From: Spirochaetia bacterium
GTDB taxonomy: Bacteria; Spirochaetota; Spirochaetia; Treponematales; Treponemataceae
DNA: 27,577 nucleotides
Assembly: GCA_900769975.1 (NCBI GenBank)
Contig: CAAGIR010000201.1
Span: forward strand, 1-27,577
Reading direction: 5' to 3'
Under the pieces are notes generated by a model that saw nothing but the letters and a program-made list of their open reading frames with translations, was not told where the DNA came from and did not search any database. Numbering within the stretch: position 1 is the first letter of the stretch; each line of letters begins with the position of its first letter. The position numbers were made by a program, and so were the translations under genes. Shown piece by piece: positions 7,701-16,187 of this stretch.

Positions 7701-8341
7701 CCACGTAAACTAAATTCTCCCCTTACATTAACTTTGGGAACCCTCATATACCCAAGTTTTGAAAGTTTTTTTGCAATTACGGAAGTATCAAAAGAATCTC
7801 CTTTTTTTAAAGAAAAAGAAAACTGCTTTAAATATTGTGGGGACGGCAAATATTGCAAAAAAGTCCTTTCTGTAAAAATAAAAATACGACTTTTTTCGTT
7901 GAATGTGATTTTTTCATCTTTTAATAAGATTTGTGACAACACTCCAGCTCTTTTTCCAAAAGTTAACGAACCTTTTGCAACTGGTCTGTAAGGGACAGTA
8001 CCCCATGATGGAAATACAAATACTTTTGCCTGTGGATATACAGTAGATAAATCTGTGACAATTTCCTGAACATCATTTTCTGAAGGTACAACGATAAATA
8101 AATCTTGAGAAAAATGATAATATTTCGGGGCATTTCTATTTGACGCAGAATACTGGGCAGTTTGCAAAGACTGCATATGATTTTCTTTACATATTTCGCT
8201 TGTAAAATAACTAAAAAATGAACCTTGAATTCCTTCAATATGTAAAGGAAACTGCGAATTTATGTTAAAAATTGTTGAAATTGAACTTTTTATTTCCTGC
8301 AAATTATGCAATAATTCGTTAATAGAAGTTAATGATTTCAT
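4727..8341 (-). CDS. mfd: Transcription-repair coupling factor
   Basis: Mfd is a cytosolic DNA translocase that removes RNA polymerase stalled at lesions and recruits UvrA. The 1204 residues compare with about 1150 in E. coli. The N-terminal third is the UvrB-like module (PSWGTVPYRPVAKG is visible). A CarD-like RNA-polymerase-interacting domain begins near LNPGDYIVHVNWGIGLFHGI. The motor has Walker A GDVGYGKTE at 691-699, Walker B DEEQ at 792-795, the SATPIPRTLHMSL motif, and the second RecA lobe with GRVGRSDRQAYAYLLY. A C-terminal TRCF domain completes the protein. The reading frame is intact. On the minus strand TATAAT (8357-8362) lies just upstream and GGAA is a weak ribosome binding site. 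The gene diverges from the plus-strand operon starting at 8422. Confidence 0.97.
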   Translation of the reverse strand: MKSLTSINELLHNLQEIKSSISTIFNINSQFPLHIEGIQGSFFSYFTSEICKENHMQSLQTAQYSASNRNAPKYYHFSQDLFIVVPSENDVQEIVTDLSTVYPQAKVFVFPSWGTVPYRPVAKGSLTFGKRAGVLSQILLKDEKITFNEKSRIFIFTERTFLQYLPSPQYLKQFSFSLKKGDSFDTSVIAKKLSKLGYMRVPKVNVRGEFSLRGEVLDIFLPCDDFATRIIFDFDEIESIKEFETDNQVTVGTKDSVTIYPMKEVLWDKELIQKVSEKIEEYQKSAVTEDFSQLKENDYSEKQVHLPFTQDALENAKNILNELEINGEAEGEELLYPFVWDDHFTILDYLDPSSFVLFYNYDKLENAELVLQREFHKLYRISRENLPVIPPQQLLCNFNNIAEKIEKRIYFRTLLKENEKITSYIKISSEPARSFFGNLNFMKDELTKLLQDKWKVFIFTDNENQQLRIHEIFKDFIELDDSKKDWNPVSLIPHPISAGFSLPESKILVIQENEIFGRRKYVPKTVNKAKSKPIDTFVELNPGDYIVHVNWGIGLFHGIERVKSLGNERDYIKLEYADNEFAFVPIEQVNLVQRYIGNEGEKPKLDRIGSKSWENRKSKVKKAVEDLAEKLIALYSRRQASVGFAFPKETEWQAAFEAAFPYEDTPDQITVTEEIKKDMEKPVPMDRLVCGDVGYGKTEIAMRAAFKAVMGGKQVAFLAPTTILAEQHFETCKERFKNFPVKIERLSRFVSPSEQKKILQKVSEGQIDILLGTHRIIQKDVKFKNLGLMIIDEEQRFGVKDKEKLKEMKNNIDCLTMSATPIPRTLHMSLLKIRDMSLLTTPPQNRQAVETVVDEYTDDRVAQAIRREIERGGQVFYLHNRVESLQEIRKRVETIVPEVLVDVAHGQMTSTQLEEIFQRFKMGGFHVLIATTIIENGIDIPNVNTIIIDRADMYGVSQLYQLRGRVGRSDRQAYAYLLYPENKALSEVAMKRLQVISDFTELGSGFKIAMKDMEIRGAGNLLGRDQSGDVYSVGFDMYVRLLNDAVNKLTKQKDFTEQTEVLMELEYTGFIPDTYITNPQIKMEIYKKIASVTDEKEFDAVLAELDDRFGPIPDEVSSLLALAEIRIICKKLSIASIKERQGEVRIDFNQVSKLSIDKILKLIKENPGTIRLNPQLPNVLFIKLGKIGLKEKSEFIREKLSQLE

Positions 8342-8410
8342 ATTTTTTTTCCGATGATTATAATAGATTTATTTATAAGAAAATAATTAGTGGAACTTAT
8401 TATTTTTTAC

Positions 8411-8415
8411 AGGAG
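8411..8415 (+). promoter_or_regulatory. Ribosome binding site deciding a TTG start at 8422
   Basis: AGGAG lies 6 bases before the TTG at 8422, which opens directly into a signal peptide. The longer open frame from 8332 would start inside mfd and put about 30 residues before the signal sequence, so the TTG is preferred. Confidence 0.75.
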
Positions 8416-8421
8416 AATACG

Positions 8422-9396
8422 TTGAAAATTCGTAAACTTTTATTAATTATATCAGTTTTTTTTATTTTTGCACAGATATCATATACACAAACTCAAAAAA
8501 ATGATTATTCAGATGCCTCTGTATCTATAAAATTTCATAATAAAACATTATATTATCCTGGAAATTCTGAAGAAAACCAGATTCAAGTTCATATCACAAT
8601 AAAAAATAATGGAACGGAAACTTTGCGTTTTAAACTTGCCGATGACAGAACGTTCAGCCTAGATTTTAAAGCCTACACCGTCAAAAATAAACTTCTTGAA
8701 CAGACAGACAATATAATTGAAAAAAGGACAACAAATCAAACTGTATATTTTAGGGAAATTGCACTTGAACAAGGCGAAGAATATTCGTTCGTAGAAAATG
8801 TCAAAGATTACCTTAAAATTCAAGAAAGTTCTGTTTATTATCTGGAACTTGTTTTCTATCCAGAACTTTATAAATCAAAATACATTTCATTAAAATCTAA
8901 TAGAATAACTCTTGAAATTTTGCCTTCTCCCTCTGCAATTGCGTCTAATTACGTTCCTGTTAAACAACAGAGTCTTGAACTTTTGCGTCCTATGGAACTT
9001 TCACCAGATAAAGTTGTAGAACAGACAATCATTGCAAGACAAAAATCTTTATGGGATCAATATTTTCTTTATATGGATGTTGAGGCAATGCTTCAAAGAA
9101 ATCCTTCTTTAAAAAAGAAATACATTTCACTTTCGGCAGATGAACGGGTGCGAATGTTGGAATCTTTCAAAACAGATTTAATTCAAGAAAAAATTGATAA
9201 TGACATTGTTGCCGTTCCAGAAAAATTCCAGATAGAAAAAACTTCCTACACTCCTACAGAAGGTTATGTTTCTGTAATTGAATGGTTTAAATATCCAAAT
9301 TTCAGTGAAAAAAAGCGATACACTTACAAAGTAAGACAGCGTGAAGGTATCTGGAAAATTTATGATTATAACGTAGTTAATTTAGGAACAGAGTAA
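8422..9396 (+). CDS. Exported protein with BsuPI-like beta-sandwich region, function unknown
   Basis: The 324 residues from TTG 8422 begin with a clear Sec signal peptide (MKIRKLLLIISVFFIFAQIS) with no lipobox cysteine, so a soluble periplasmic protein is likely. Residues of about 30-170 carry a beta-rich pattern (VHITIKNNGTETLRFKL, then a later LEQGEEYSFVENV) that resembles the BsuPI/Ig-like sandwich family. The C-terminal part has a helical segment and ends in beta-type sequence (YTYKVRQREGIWKIYDYNVV), reminiscent of NTF2-like or lipoprotein carrier folds. The stop codon abuts the ATG of the next gene, so the three plus-strand genes form one unit. The function is not recognised; the fold suggestions are inference only. 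Confidence 0.75.
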   Translation: MKIRKLLLIISVFFIFAQISYTQTQKNDYSDASVSIKFHNKTLYYPGNSEENQIQVHITIKNNGTETLRFKLADDRTFSLDFKAYTVKNKLLEQTDNIIEKRTTNQTVYFREIALEQGEEYSFVENVKDYLKIQESSVYYLELVFYPELYKSKYISLKSNRITLEILPSPSAIASNYVPVKQQSLELLRPMELSPDKVVEQTIIARQKSLWDQYFLYMDVEAMLQRNPSLKKKYISLSADERVRMLESFKTDLIQEKIDNDIVAVPEKFQIEKTSYTPTEGYVSVIEWFKYPNFSEKKRYTYKVRQREGIWKIYDYNVVNLGTE

Positions 9397-10140
9397 ATGA
9401 AAGCATTAATAATTTCTGACAAACAGGAAATAATCGATTTTACAAGTACATTTCTCAAAGAAAATAATTATGACATTATTATTTACAGATGGCTTTTAAA
9501 AGCATTGGACAATATCGAAGAAATTCAACCCGATTTGATAATTTTAAGTGCAGCAGAATATCCGCGACATTGGAAAACTCTTGCTTCATTTGTAAAAAGT
9601 GGCATCGGCGGAAACAACGTTCAGTTATATCTTTATGATCCAGAACAACTTTCAAACGAAGAAAAACGAAAAGCTCAGGAATTAGGCATAAAGGCTTTTA
9701 TAAATTCACTCAACGAAGAAAACCTAAAACAGGTAATTCCTTCAAATAATGCTGAAATTGCACTTTCTTCACAAAAAAGTGATGAAACAGAAAAGAATGA
9801 TGCAACTTCCATTCCTGCACAATCATCACATACCATCAAAAACAAAATTATTTTTACAAATCCAATTAACGGAAGTTTTGTTTTTGGAAATGCAGATTAT
9901 GACAGTCAAAATAACTATTATATCTGTAATCTGGAAAACAAGCAGGATTTAAATCTCAATCAGATTATAAATTATGTTTCTGTTTATGATTCAAATTCAG
10001 TCATTTCTGTTTTTTCTGCAAAAATTATTAAAATAGAAAATATAAATACAGATAAATCTTCGGATTCAAAACCTGACAAAGAATACAAAACCATGCAGAA
10101 ACTTACAATTCAACCGCAGGAATATTATGAAAAAAACTGA
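9397..10140 (+). CDS. Degenerate response-regulator receiver protein with a second C-terminal domain
   Basis: Residues of about 1-115 follow the alternating alpha/beta order of a CheY-type receiver (MKALIISDKQEI, then QPDLIILSAAEYP, then ELGIKAFINSL). The phospho-acceptor Asp expected after the third strand is Ser51, the acidic pair is reduced to one Asp (D8), and the conserved Lys near the fifth strand is absent. Phosphorylation is therefore unlikely and this is probably a pseudo-receiver. A Ser/Asn-rich linker leads to a beta-rich region (about 145-230; IIFTNPINGSFVFGNADYDS), which could be a very degenerate PilZ domain, although the RxxxR motif is missing. The start directly follows the previous stop codon and the end overlaps the next gene by 14 bases. 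Whether it binds DNA, c-di-GMP or a protein is unknown. Confidence 0.65.
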   Translation: MKALIISDKQEIIDFTSTFLKENNYDIIIYRWLLKALDNIEEIQPDLIILSAAEYPRHWKTLASFVKSGIGGNNVQLYLYDPEQLSNEEKRKAQELGIKAFINSLNEENLKQVIPSNNAEIALSSQKSDETEKNDATSIPAQSSHTIKNKIIFTNPINGSFVFGNADYDSQNNYYICNLENKQDLNLNQIINYVSVYDSNSVISVFSAKIIKIENINTDKSSDSKPDKEYKTMQKLTIQPQEYYEKN

Positions 10141-10504
10141 AAAAGAAGCAAAATTTTTTTGTGAAAGCTGCGGTTCAGAAGTACCTCGAAAATCTAGATT
10201 TTGCCCTACATGTGGTAAATTTTTTGCTTCAGTCAGATGTCCTAAATGCGGACACACAGGCGCATCAGAAGATTTTAAAACAGGATGTCCAGAATGCGGT
10301 TATGCAGTTTCACCCGACGGTAAATCTTTATTAAATGCAAAAAACAACGGATTTTCAGCAAATAACAAAAAAACTTCCTCTTTTTTCCAAAAAAAGCACA
10401 ATAATTCACGAGGAAATTCAGACGGCTCACTTCCTGTGTGGATGTACATAATTTCTGTATTAATTCTTATAGTTTTGATAATTTGTCTTTACAGTTGTCT
10501 GTAA
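10127..10504 (+). CDS. Double zinc-ribbon protein with C-terminal membrane anchor
   Basis: This 125-residue protein contains two consecutive zinc ribbons: CESC/CPTC (C12, C15, C26, C29) and CPKC/CPEC (C38, C41, C54, C57). A polar Asn/Lys/Ser-rich linker follows, then one membrane segment at about 103-123 ending in YSCL. The topology suggests ribbons in the cytosol with a C-terminal anchor. The ATG has AGGA 5 bases upstream, inside the preceding gene, and overlaps it by 14 bases. The last base of its stop codon directly abuts the rodA stop codon on the other strand. Double zinc ribbons are usually protein- or nucleic-acid-binding adaptors. A shared role with the pseudo-receiver is inferred from coupling only. 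Confidence 0.8.
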   Translation: MKKTEKEAKFFCESCGSEVPRKSRFCPTCGKFFASVRCPKCGHTGASEDFKTGCPECGYAVSPDGKSLLNAKNNGFSANNKKTSSFFQKKHNNSRGNSDGSLPVWMYIISVLILIVLIICLYSCL

Positions 10505-11818
10505 TTACTTTAGTTCGCCTTTTCTACAGTTTACATTCATAATCAATCCGATACAAGTCATAGCAGTCAAAAGAGAAGAACCGCCATACGACAAAAATAA
10601 AAGCGGAATACCCGTAATAGGCATTATCCCCATAACCATACCGACATTAACAAAAAAGTGAAAAGTAAACATCCCGAAAATGCCTGCACAAATATAACTT
10701 CCGTATCTGTTAACACATTTTCTGATAATATACAAAATCTTTACAAAAATAATAAAATACAATAAAAAAACAAAACATCCGCCAATAAATCCCATTTCTT
10801 CAGATAAAATGCTAAAGATGAAGTCTGTACTTTGCTGCGGCAAGAAACGGTAATGGCTTTGAGTTCCCTGTAAATACCCCTGTCCCATCATACCGCCAGC
10901 ACCAATCGCAACTTTTGACTGAATAATATTCCATCCAGCACCCAACCTGTCCTTATTAGGATTCATAAAAATAATAAGTCGTTTAATTTGATAATCTTTT
11001 AACAATTTTCCCAAAGCAAAAGAAAAAATCAACGACAACAATACAACAGAAGAAACAAGTGTTATCCAGTAAATATATTTTGGTCCATGAAAATAACGCC
11101 TGATTACATATCCAAATAAGGTAATGAGCATTATTGATGATATTAACAAGGCACGCAATTTAAAATTAGTTAAAACCGATATAAAAACGTGCTGTGTTTC
11201 TGCAATTTCATCATTCCATACAGGCAAGACCGCCAAAAACACAGTTAAAATTCCAAACGAAAGCACATATAAAATATATTTTAAAGGAATTCCTGCAATA
11301 AAGCACATCATTAAAAAAATCGGAATGTAAACGCTTGCAGTTCCCAAATCAGGCTGAATTAAAATTAAACCCATAGGGAGTAAAAGTATTCCTATAGCAT
11401 AAACAAATCTTTTAAACTGATTATAATTCTGACTGTCATCTAAAAATTTTGCCAGAAATAAAATAAAAAATATTTTCCCGAATTCGGAAGGCTGAACACC
11501 AAATTCACCAATTCCAATCCAGCTTTTTGCACCGTTCACGTACCGTCCAAAAATTCTTGTATAAATAAGAAGGATTATTAAAGCGATATATAAATAAATC
11601 GAAAAAGACTCTGATTTTCTGTAATCGTAAAGGGTCACAACTATCATTATTACAAAACCGATAGATCCCCAGACAATTTGTTTAATGTATTCATTTGTTA
11701 CTGATATACCTTCAGAGTTAATACTTGAAGAATAAATAAATAAAATTCCCAGAGAAACAAGCACAAGCACAACAAGAATCAGCAGGTAATCAAACTTTGC
11801 AAAAATTTTATTCTTCAT
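10505..11818 (-). CDS. rodA: SEDS-family peptidoglycan glycosyltransferase RodA
   Basis: RodA polymerises lipid II into glycan strands during cell elongation, working with the PBP2 transpeptidase in the inner membrane. The 437-residue protein has about ten membrane segments. SEDS hallmarks are visible: QPSEFGKIFFILFLAKFL, LILIQPDLGTASVYIPIFL, FLPQQSTDFIFSILSEEMG and GIPLLFLSYGGSSLL. It is somewhat longer than many RodA proteins because of an extra hydrophobic stretch (about 217-270) between the two halves. The AGGAG ribosome binding site lies in the last codons of mrdA, 5 bases before the ATG. It is the last gene of the mreBCD-mrdA-rodA operon and converges on the zinc-ribbon gene with no spacing. 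Confidence 0.95.
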   Translation of the reverse strand: MKNKIFAKFDYLLILVVLVLVSLGILFIYSSSINSEGISVTNEYIKQIVWGSIGFVIMIVVTLYDYRKSESFSIYLYIALIILLIYTRIFGRYVNGAKSWIGIGEFGVQPSEFGKIFFILFLAKFLDDSQNYNQFKRFVYAIGILLLPMGLILIQPDLGTASVYIPIFLMMCFIAGIPLKYILYVLSFGILTVFLAVLPVWNDEIAETQHVFISVLTNFKLRALLISSIMLITLFGYVIRRYFHGPKYIYWITLVSSVVLLSLIFSFALGKLLKDYQIKRLIIFMNPNKDRLGAGWNIIQSKVAIGAGGMMGQGYLQGTQSHYRFLPQQSTDFIFSILSEEMGFIGGCFVFLLYFIIFVKILYIIRKCVNRYGSYICAGIFGMFTFHFFVNVGMVMGIMPITGIPLLFLSYGGSSLLTAMTCIGLIMNVNCRKGELK

Positions 11819-11820
11819 AA

Positions 11821-13686
11821 TTACTCCTGTCTTGCCCTGTTTTTTACAAGATATGTAAATCCTAATTCTTTAGTAGCTTCTTCACAAGTTTGTTTTGCAA
11901 AAATACCCTGAATTATGATATTAGTAGCATAAGGCGCCCACCATTCCCATTTATTGCATGCCTCAACAATAGTCGCAACACAAATTCTATCTTCTGGAGG
12001 TGCATCATACGGCGCATAAGCAACAAGCCAGGAATGCCAGCTGTCCTTATATCCGTCAACTTCTGCCGTTCCCGTTTTACATGCAATCTGCACAATTTTG
12101 TTATGCATAGGATATTGAGGAGTACCGTCAGTAACAGTATAACGCAAAGCTTCCTGAATTTGCTTCCAAACTTCTTTATCGATAGTAGAATTTGTCAGAA
12201 CCTGAGGTTTTATTTCTTCAATTACTTCGTTAGTTACAGGATCCCTTACTTCTTTTAAAAGATGAGGTTTATAAATAACACCTTCGTTTGATACCATCGC
12301 AATCATATTTGCAAGTTGCAGTGGAGTTGCTTCCATAAATCCCTGTCCGATAGAACATGACATTGTATCTCCACCAACCCATTTTTCATGATATTTTTTT
12401 TCTTTCCATTCAGCAGTCGGAACAAGACCGGAAACCTGGCTAGGTAAATCAATCTGAGCACTTTTTCCTAAACCAAATTCTCTTGAGTATGAAGCAATTT
12501 TTTCAATTCCAAGATAATCTCGTCCGATTGTCCAATAATAAACGTCGCAGGACTGTGCCATAGCATTTTTCATATCAAGCCAGCCATGTCCCGGTTCATG
12601 AATATGACAATGGAATGTTCTTCCACCATAAACCATTTTACCTTTACATTCTATTGTTTTATTTGCTGGAAAGGCATTTTCTTGCAACATAGCCGCAGAC
12701 ATTATGATTTTAAACGTTGATGCAGGAGGATAAGAAAGCTGTACTGCTCTATTTATCAGAGGATTTGTCTTATCGTTTAGTAATTTTGTATACTCTGCCG
12801 CAAAATCATCTGAACTGAAAATATTAGAATCATAATAAGGATACGAAACCATCGCCAGAACTTCTCCAGTAGCTGGTTTTAATACAACAGACGCACCTAC
12901 ACGCTCTCCAAGTGCTTCTTCAACAAGTTTCTGAATATCAGAATCAATAGTTAAAACAAGATTTTTCCCCATTTTTGGCGGTTCTACAACAGGTGTTTCA
13001 GAAATAATTCTTCCATGAACATCTACAGTTGACATTTCCCTACCAGGCGTTCCCTGTAAAAGCGAATCATACTGCTTTTCAATTCCAGTTTTTCCGACAA
13101 TACTGTTTTTAGTATAACCTTGATTATACAAAGCAGTAATTTCATCTTGATTAATATCACCTACGTAACCTACTATATGCGACAAAGAACCTGTATGAAG
13201 ATAATTTCTGATAGGCTTAGAAACCCATGAAACACCAGGTAAATCATTAATATTTTCTGCGATATTAGAAATAACAGTAAAAGGAACATTAGATTTTACC
13301 TGAATGGACGAATACGATCTTCTGACATTTTTTGGAATTTTTTTGTCAATCTGACTTTTTGGAATTCCTAAATAATTGGCAAGTTTTTGAATTACAGTAT
13401 CATATCTTTGAGAAGGAATTTCCCCAGGAATAACTTCAACAGCAAAAGAATCAGTATTAATTACCATTGGAAGATCGGCATTTCTGTCAAAAATTTCACC
13501 TCTCTGAGCAGGAATCACAGTAACCTGGCTCGAAATTTTTTGAGACTGCGATTTATAATGTTCACCTTGAATAATCTGCATTGAAAACAATTTATATGCA
13601 TAAATTATAAAAAGAAGAATCATTAATAAGAGAAGAATAATTACTTTTTCCGTTTTGCTTAATTTATCTTCTACCGATTTAAACAT
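11821..13686 (-). CDS. mrdA: Penicillin-binding protein 2 (elongation transpeptidase)
   Basis: This class B PBP crosslinks peptidoglycan in the periplasm as the partner of RodA. The 621 residues start with a cytoplasmic segment and one membrane anchor (about 15-35). The PBP dimer domain follows, with RGEIFDRN and the conserved SHIVGYVG and GKTGIEKQYD elements. The transpeptidase motifs are complete: STFK with active-site Ser323, SCD at 379-381 (the usual PBP2 form of SxN) and KTG at 537-539. The start overlaps the end of mreD by 8 bases. No feature of resistance or inactivation is visible. Confidence 0.96.
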   Translation of the reverse strand: MFKSVEDKLSKTEKVIILLLLMILLFIIYAYKLFSMQIIQGEHYKSQSQKISSQVTVIPAQRGEIFDRNADLPMVINTDSFAVEVIPGEIPSQRYDTVIQKLANYLGIPKSQIDKKIPKNVRRSYSSIQVKSNVPFTVISNIAENINDLPGVSWVSKPIRNYLHTGSLSHIVGYVGDINQDEITALYNQGYTKNSIVGKTGIEKQYDSLLQGTPGREMSTVDVHGRIISETPVVEPPKMGKNLVLTIDSDIQKLVEEALGERVGASVVLKPATGEVLAMVSYPYYDSNIFSSDDFAAEYTKLLNDKTNPLINRAVQLSYPPASTFKIIMSAAMLQENAFPANKTIECKGKMVYGGRTFHCHIHEPGHGWLDMKNAMAQSCDVYYWTIGRDYLGIEKIASYSREFGLGKSAQIDLPSQVSGLVPTAEWKEKKYHEKWVGGDTMSCSIGQGFMEATPLQLANMIAMVSNEGVIYKPHLLKEVRDPVTNEVIEEIKPQVLTNSTIDKEVWKQIQEALRYTVTDGTPQYPMHNKIVQIACKTGTAEVDGYKDSWHSWLVAYAPYDAPPEDRICVATIVEACNKWEWWAPYATNIIIQGIFAKQTCEEATKELGFTYLVKNRARQE

Positions 13687-14203
13687 TATCTACCTTATCT
13701 TGAGTTGATGCTATTGATAAAGATGATTTGAAAAATCCTAAAAACTTAAAAATAAAAGGTGCAAGAATGATGTTTTCAATAAGTTCAAACAAAAACTGCT
13801 GAGAAATAAATCCATAAACGAAAACACCTGCATTTGGAAACAGAAGTGAAATTATTTTTACAAACAGAGTTTTTGCAATTGTTGCGGCACCCACACTTAT
13901 CATTGGAATAAAAATTCCCGAAAGAATTACAGTATTAGCAAAAAATCCCGTAATGTAACAAATAATTGTTCTATATAAACAGTTAAAACCTAAAGGAAGT
14001 CCTGTTATAAAATCAATGAGCAACCCGGAAATAAAACCTGTTGTTTCTCCCATTGTTTTTCCATTCAGCAGAGAGAAATAAATTGTACAAATTAAAACTA
14101 AATCTGGTACAACAAGCAAAACACTGATATTTGATAGAATAGAAGATTCAATTATTGTTGCACAAAATAAAATAAATGTACTTATTAAAACTGACTTTAA
14201 CAT
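13679..14203 (-). CDS. mreD: Rod shape-determining membrane protein MreD
   Basis: This 174-residue, highly hydrophobic protein has about five membrane segments and fits the MreD family in size and position. It includes LLVVPDLVLICTIYFSLLNG and a glycine-containing GFISGLLIDFITGLPLGFN segment typical of MreD. MreD links MreC to the cytoplasmic elongation machinery. It has a good ribosome binding site (GGGGG 5 bases before the ATG), lies 19 bases after mreC and overlaps mrdA. The sequence is weakly conserved in general, so the assignment leans on position as well. Confidence 0.88.
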   Translation of the reverse strand: MLKSVLISTFILFCATIIESSILSNISVLLVVPDLVLICTIYFSLLNGKTMGETTGFISGLLIDFITGLPLGFNCLYRTIICYITGFFANTVILSGIFIPMISVGAATIAKTLFVKIISLLFPNAGVFVYGFISQQFLFELIENIILAPFIFKFLGFFKSSLSIASTQDKVDNV

Positions 14204-14222
14204 TTATACCCCCTGCACATAA

Positions 14223-15113
14223 TTAATCTTCTGCTTCATCTTGAAAACTAAGTTTTCTATCATTCAATTCTTTTTGGTTTACAACAATAACGTTTTCAAG
14301 TCGTGCAAAATCAATAATAGGAGTTAATTCAATATTAAGCGAAGAATTGTAGTCCAATGCCGTTATTTTTGAAATTGTTCCCACAGGAATATCACGCATG
14401 TAATTATCATTTTCGCCGGAAGTTACGACAACATCGCCGTAACTTAATTCATCCATTACACGTTTACGTATATGCTGTAATAAAAGAGGCTGATATTGAG
14501 AACCCAGACCACTTACAAGTCCTAAATCACGAGTATTTTGAATACGCACAGAAACGATATTTTTAATATTATACACCGGCATAATCTGGCTTGTAAAAGT
14601 TCCGACCTGAATTACCTTACCGACAAGTCCCTGATTTCCGTTTTGAAAAGCCACAACCGGCATATTTTTTTTAATTCCATGAACGCTTCCTTTATCTATA
14701 GTAAGATATGAAAAAGCATTATCCAAATCTCTCGAAATTATTTGAGCTGGAATGTTTTTTTCGTCCATAGAAACAGAAAATCCTAACTGTTCCTTTAACC
14801 TTTCATTTTCTTTTGTAATATCAGCATTTGAACGCTGCATTTGTTCGTAATTTTCTAGTTTCAGAACAAGTTCATTATATTCTTTTTTAAGTTTCCGCAA
14901 TTCTCCAACAGAATTTACCGTATTTACTACACCATTCACAACAAAATGAACGCCTTTTTCTGCTGAAGAAATTATTGAAAATCCTACTTTTTTTAGATTT
15001 ACAATAAAACCTCCAGAATTAAATCCCAGCATTAATGAAGAAATCAAAAGCAATGCGATAAATAGAAAATCTGAAAATTTAAGTTTAAAGGAAACTTTAT
15101 TTTTTACTGCCAT
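14223..15113 (-). CDS. mreC: Rod shape-determining protein MreC
   Basis: MreC is a periplasmic scaffold of the elongasome that activates PBP2-RodA. The 296 residues show a short cytoplasmic start, a membrane segment (about 15-33) and a coiled-coil region (about 70-110; LRKLKKEYNELVLKLENYEQ). The paired beta domains follow, with SFLTIDKGS-type sequence (AFSYLTIDKGSVHGIKKNMP) and GDVVVTSGENDNYMRDIPVG. The ATG lies 5 bases after the mreB stop and has no obvious Shine-Dalgarno sequence (only an A-run). Translation is probably coupled to mreB. Confidence 0.94.
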   Translation of the reverse strand: MAVKNKVSFKLKFSDFLFIALLLISSLMLGFNSGGFIVNLKKVGFSIISSAEKGVHFVVNGVVNTVNSVGELRKLKKEYNELVLKLENYEQMQRSNADITKENERLKEQLGFSVSMDEKNIPAQIISRDLDNAFSYLTIDKGSVHGIKKNMPVVAFQNGNQGLVGKVIQVGTFTSQIMPVYNIKNIVSVRIQNTRDLGLVSGLGSQYQPLLLQHIRKRVMDELSYGDVVVTSGENDNYMRDIPVGTISKITALDYNSSLNIELTPIIDFARLENVIVVNQKELNDRKLSFQDEAED

Positions 15114-15118
15114 TTTTT

Positions 15119-16156
15119 TTAGTTATTGAGGCTGTCGTAAATTTTTCGTTCAGAACTTAAATCTTTGAACAATCCAAATGCCTTTCCAGCACCAATTGCA
15201 ACACATTCAAGAGGTTTTTCTACAAGAATTACAGGAACACCAGTCTCTTTTGAAATAAGTCTAGGTAATTCTCGTAACATAGAACCACCACCTGTCATAA
15301 CAATTCCTCGTTCAATAATATCAGAAGCAAGTTCTGGAGGAGTTTCACTTAAAACAGATTTAATTTCTTCAACAATTTTTGTTACAGGTTCTTTTAAAGC
15401 TTCACGAACTTCAACACTGTCAATTTCAAGTCTTCTTGGAAGTCCTGTAATTGCATCAGTACCTTTCAATTCCATTTTTTCAATTGTTTTTTCAGGTGCA
15501 GCATTACCAATTTGAATCTTTAATCTTTCTGCTGCTGGTTGCCCTATTATTAAGTTATGAACACTCTTAACATGCTTTACAATGGCTTCATCAAATTTAT
15601 CACCGCCAATTCTGATAGAGTGAGTAACAACCATATCTCCAAGTGAAATTACAGAAATTTCTGCCGTTCCACCACCAATATCACAAATCATATGACCAGC
15701 AGGTTCAAAAATAGGAATATCAGCACCAATTGCGGCAGCCCTGCTTTCTTCTATAACTTCAACTTCCTTTGCACCTGCTTTTAAAGCCGCTTCAATTACG
15801 GCTCGTCTTTCAACATCAGTTACACATGAAGGAATACCAATTTTCATTCTTACAGATTTAAAAAACTGATGACGAGGAATTATTTTTGAAATGAAATATT
15901 TAATCATTTTCTCTGTGCTGTCAATATCAGCAATAACACCGTCTGCCAAAGGTCTGATTGCCATTATACTGCCAGGAGTTTTATCAAGCATTCGTTTTGC
16001 ATCGGCTCCAACGGCAACAATACGTTTTGTTCCTTTCTCAACTGCTATAACAGAAGGTTCATCAATTACAATACCTTTATCGCGAACATAAATCAACGTA
16101 TTACAGGTTCCCAAGTCAATACCAATGTCAGTCGTAAAATGATCTAAAAATCCCAT
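15119..16156 (-). CDS. mreB: Actin-like rod shape-determining protein MreB
   Basis: MreB forms membrane-associated filaments that organise cell-wall elongation. The 345 residues match the family length. Nucleotide-binding signatures are present: phosphate-1 DIGIDLGTCNTLIYV near the N-terminus, phosphate-2 MICDIGGGTAEISVISLG and the adenosine motif VMTGGGSMLRELPRL. There is a strong ribosome binding site (GGGAGG 6 bases before the ATG). It is the first mre gene, 31 bases after the TPR gene and 5 bases before mreC. Confidence 0.98.
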   Translation of the reverse strand: MGFLDHFTTDIGIDLGTCNTLIYVRDKGIVIDEPSVIAVEKGTKRIVAVGADAKRMLDKTPGSIMAIRPLADGVIADIDSTEKMIKYFISKIIPRHQFFKSVRMKIGIPSCVTDVERRAVIEAALKAGAKEVEVIEESRAAAIGADIPIFEPAGHMICDIGGGTAEISVISLGDMVVTHSIRIGGDKFDEAIVKHVKSVHNLIIGQPAAERLKIQIGNAAPEKTIEKMELKGTDAITGLPRRLEIDSVEVREALKEPVTKIVEEIKSVLSETPPELASDIIERGIVMTGGGSMLRELPRLISKETGVPVILVEKPLECVAIGAGKAFGLFKDLSSERKIYDSLNN

Positions 16157-16187
16157 TTATATCCTCCCAAAACCGCCAAGCGGATTA

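Noticed and set aside
8332..8421. Longer start for the exported protein
   Set aside because: It overlaps the mfd start region and would put about 30 residues before an obvious signal peptide that has its own RBS and TTG.
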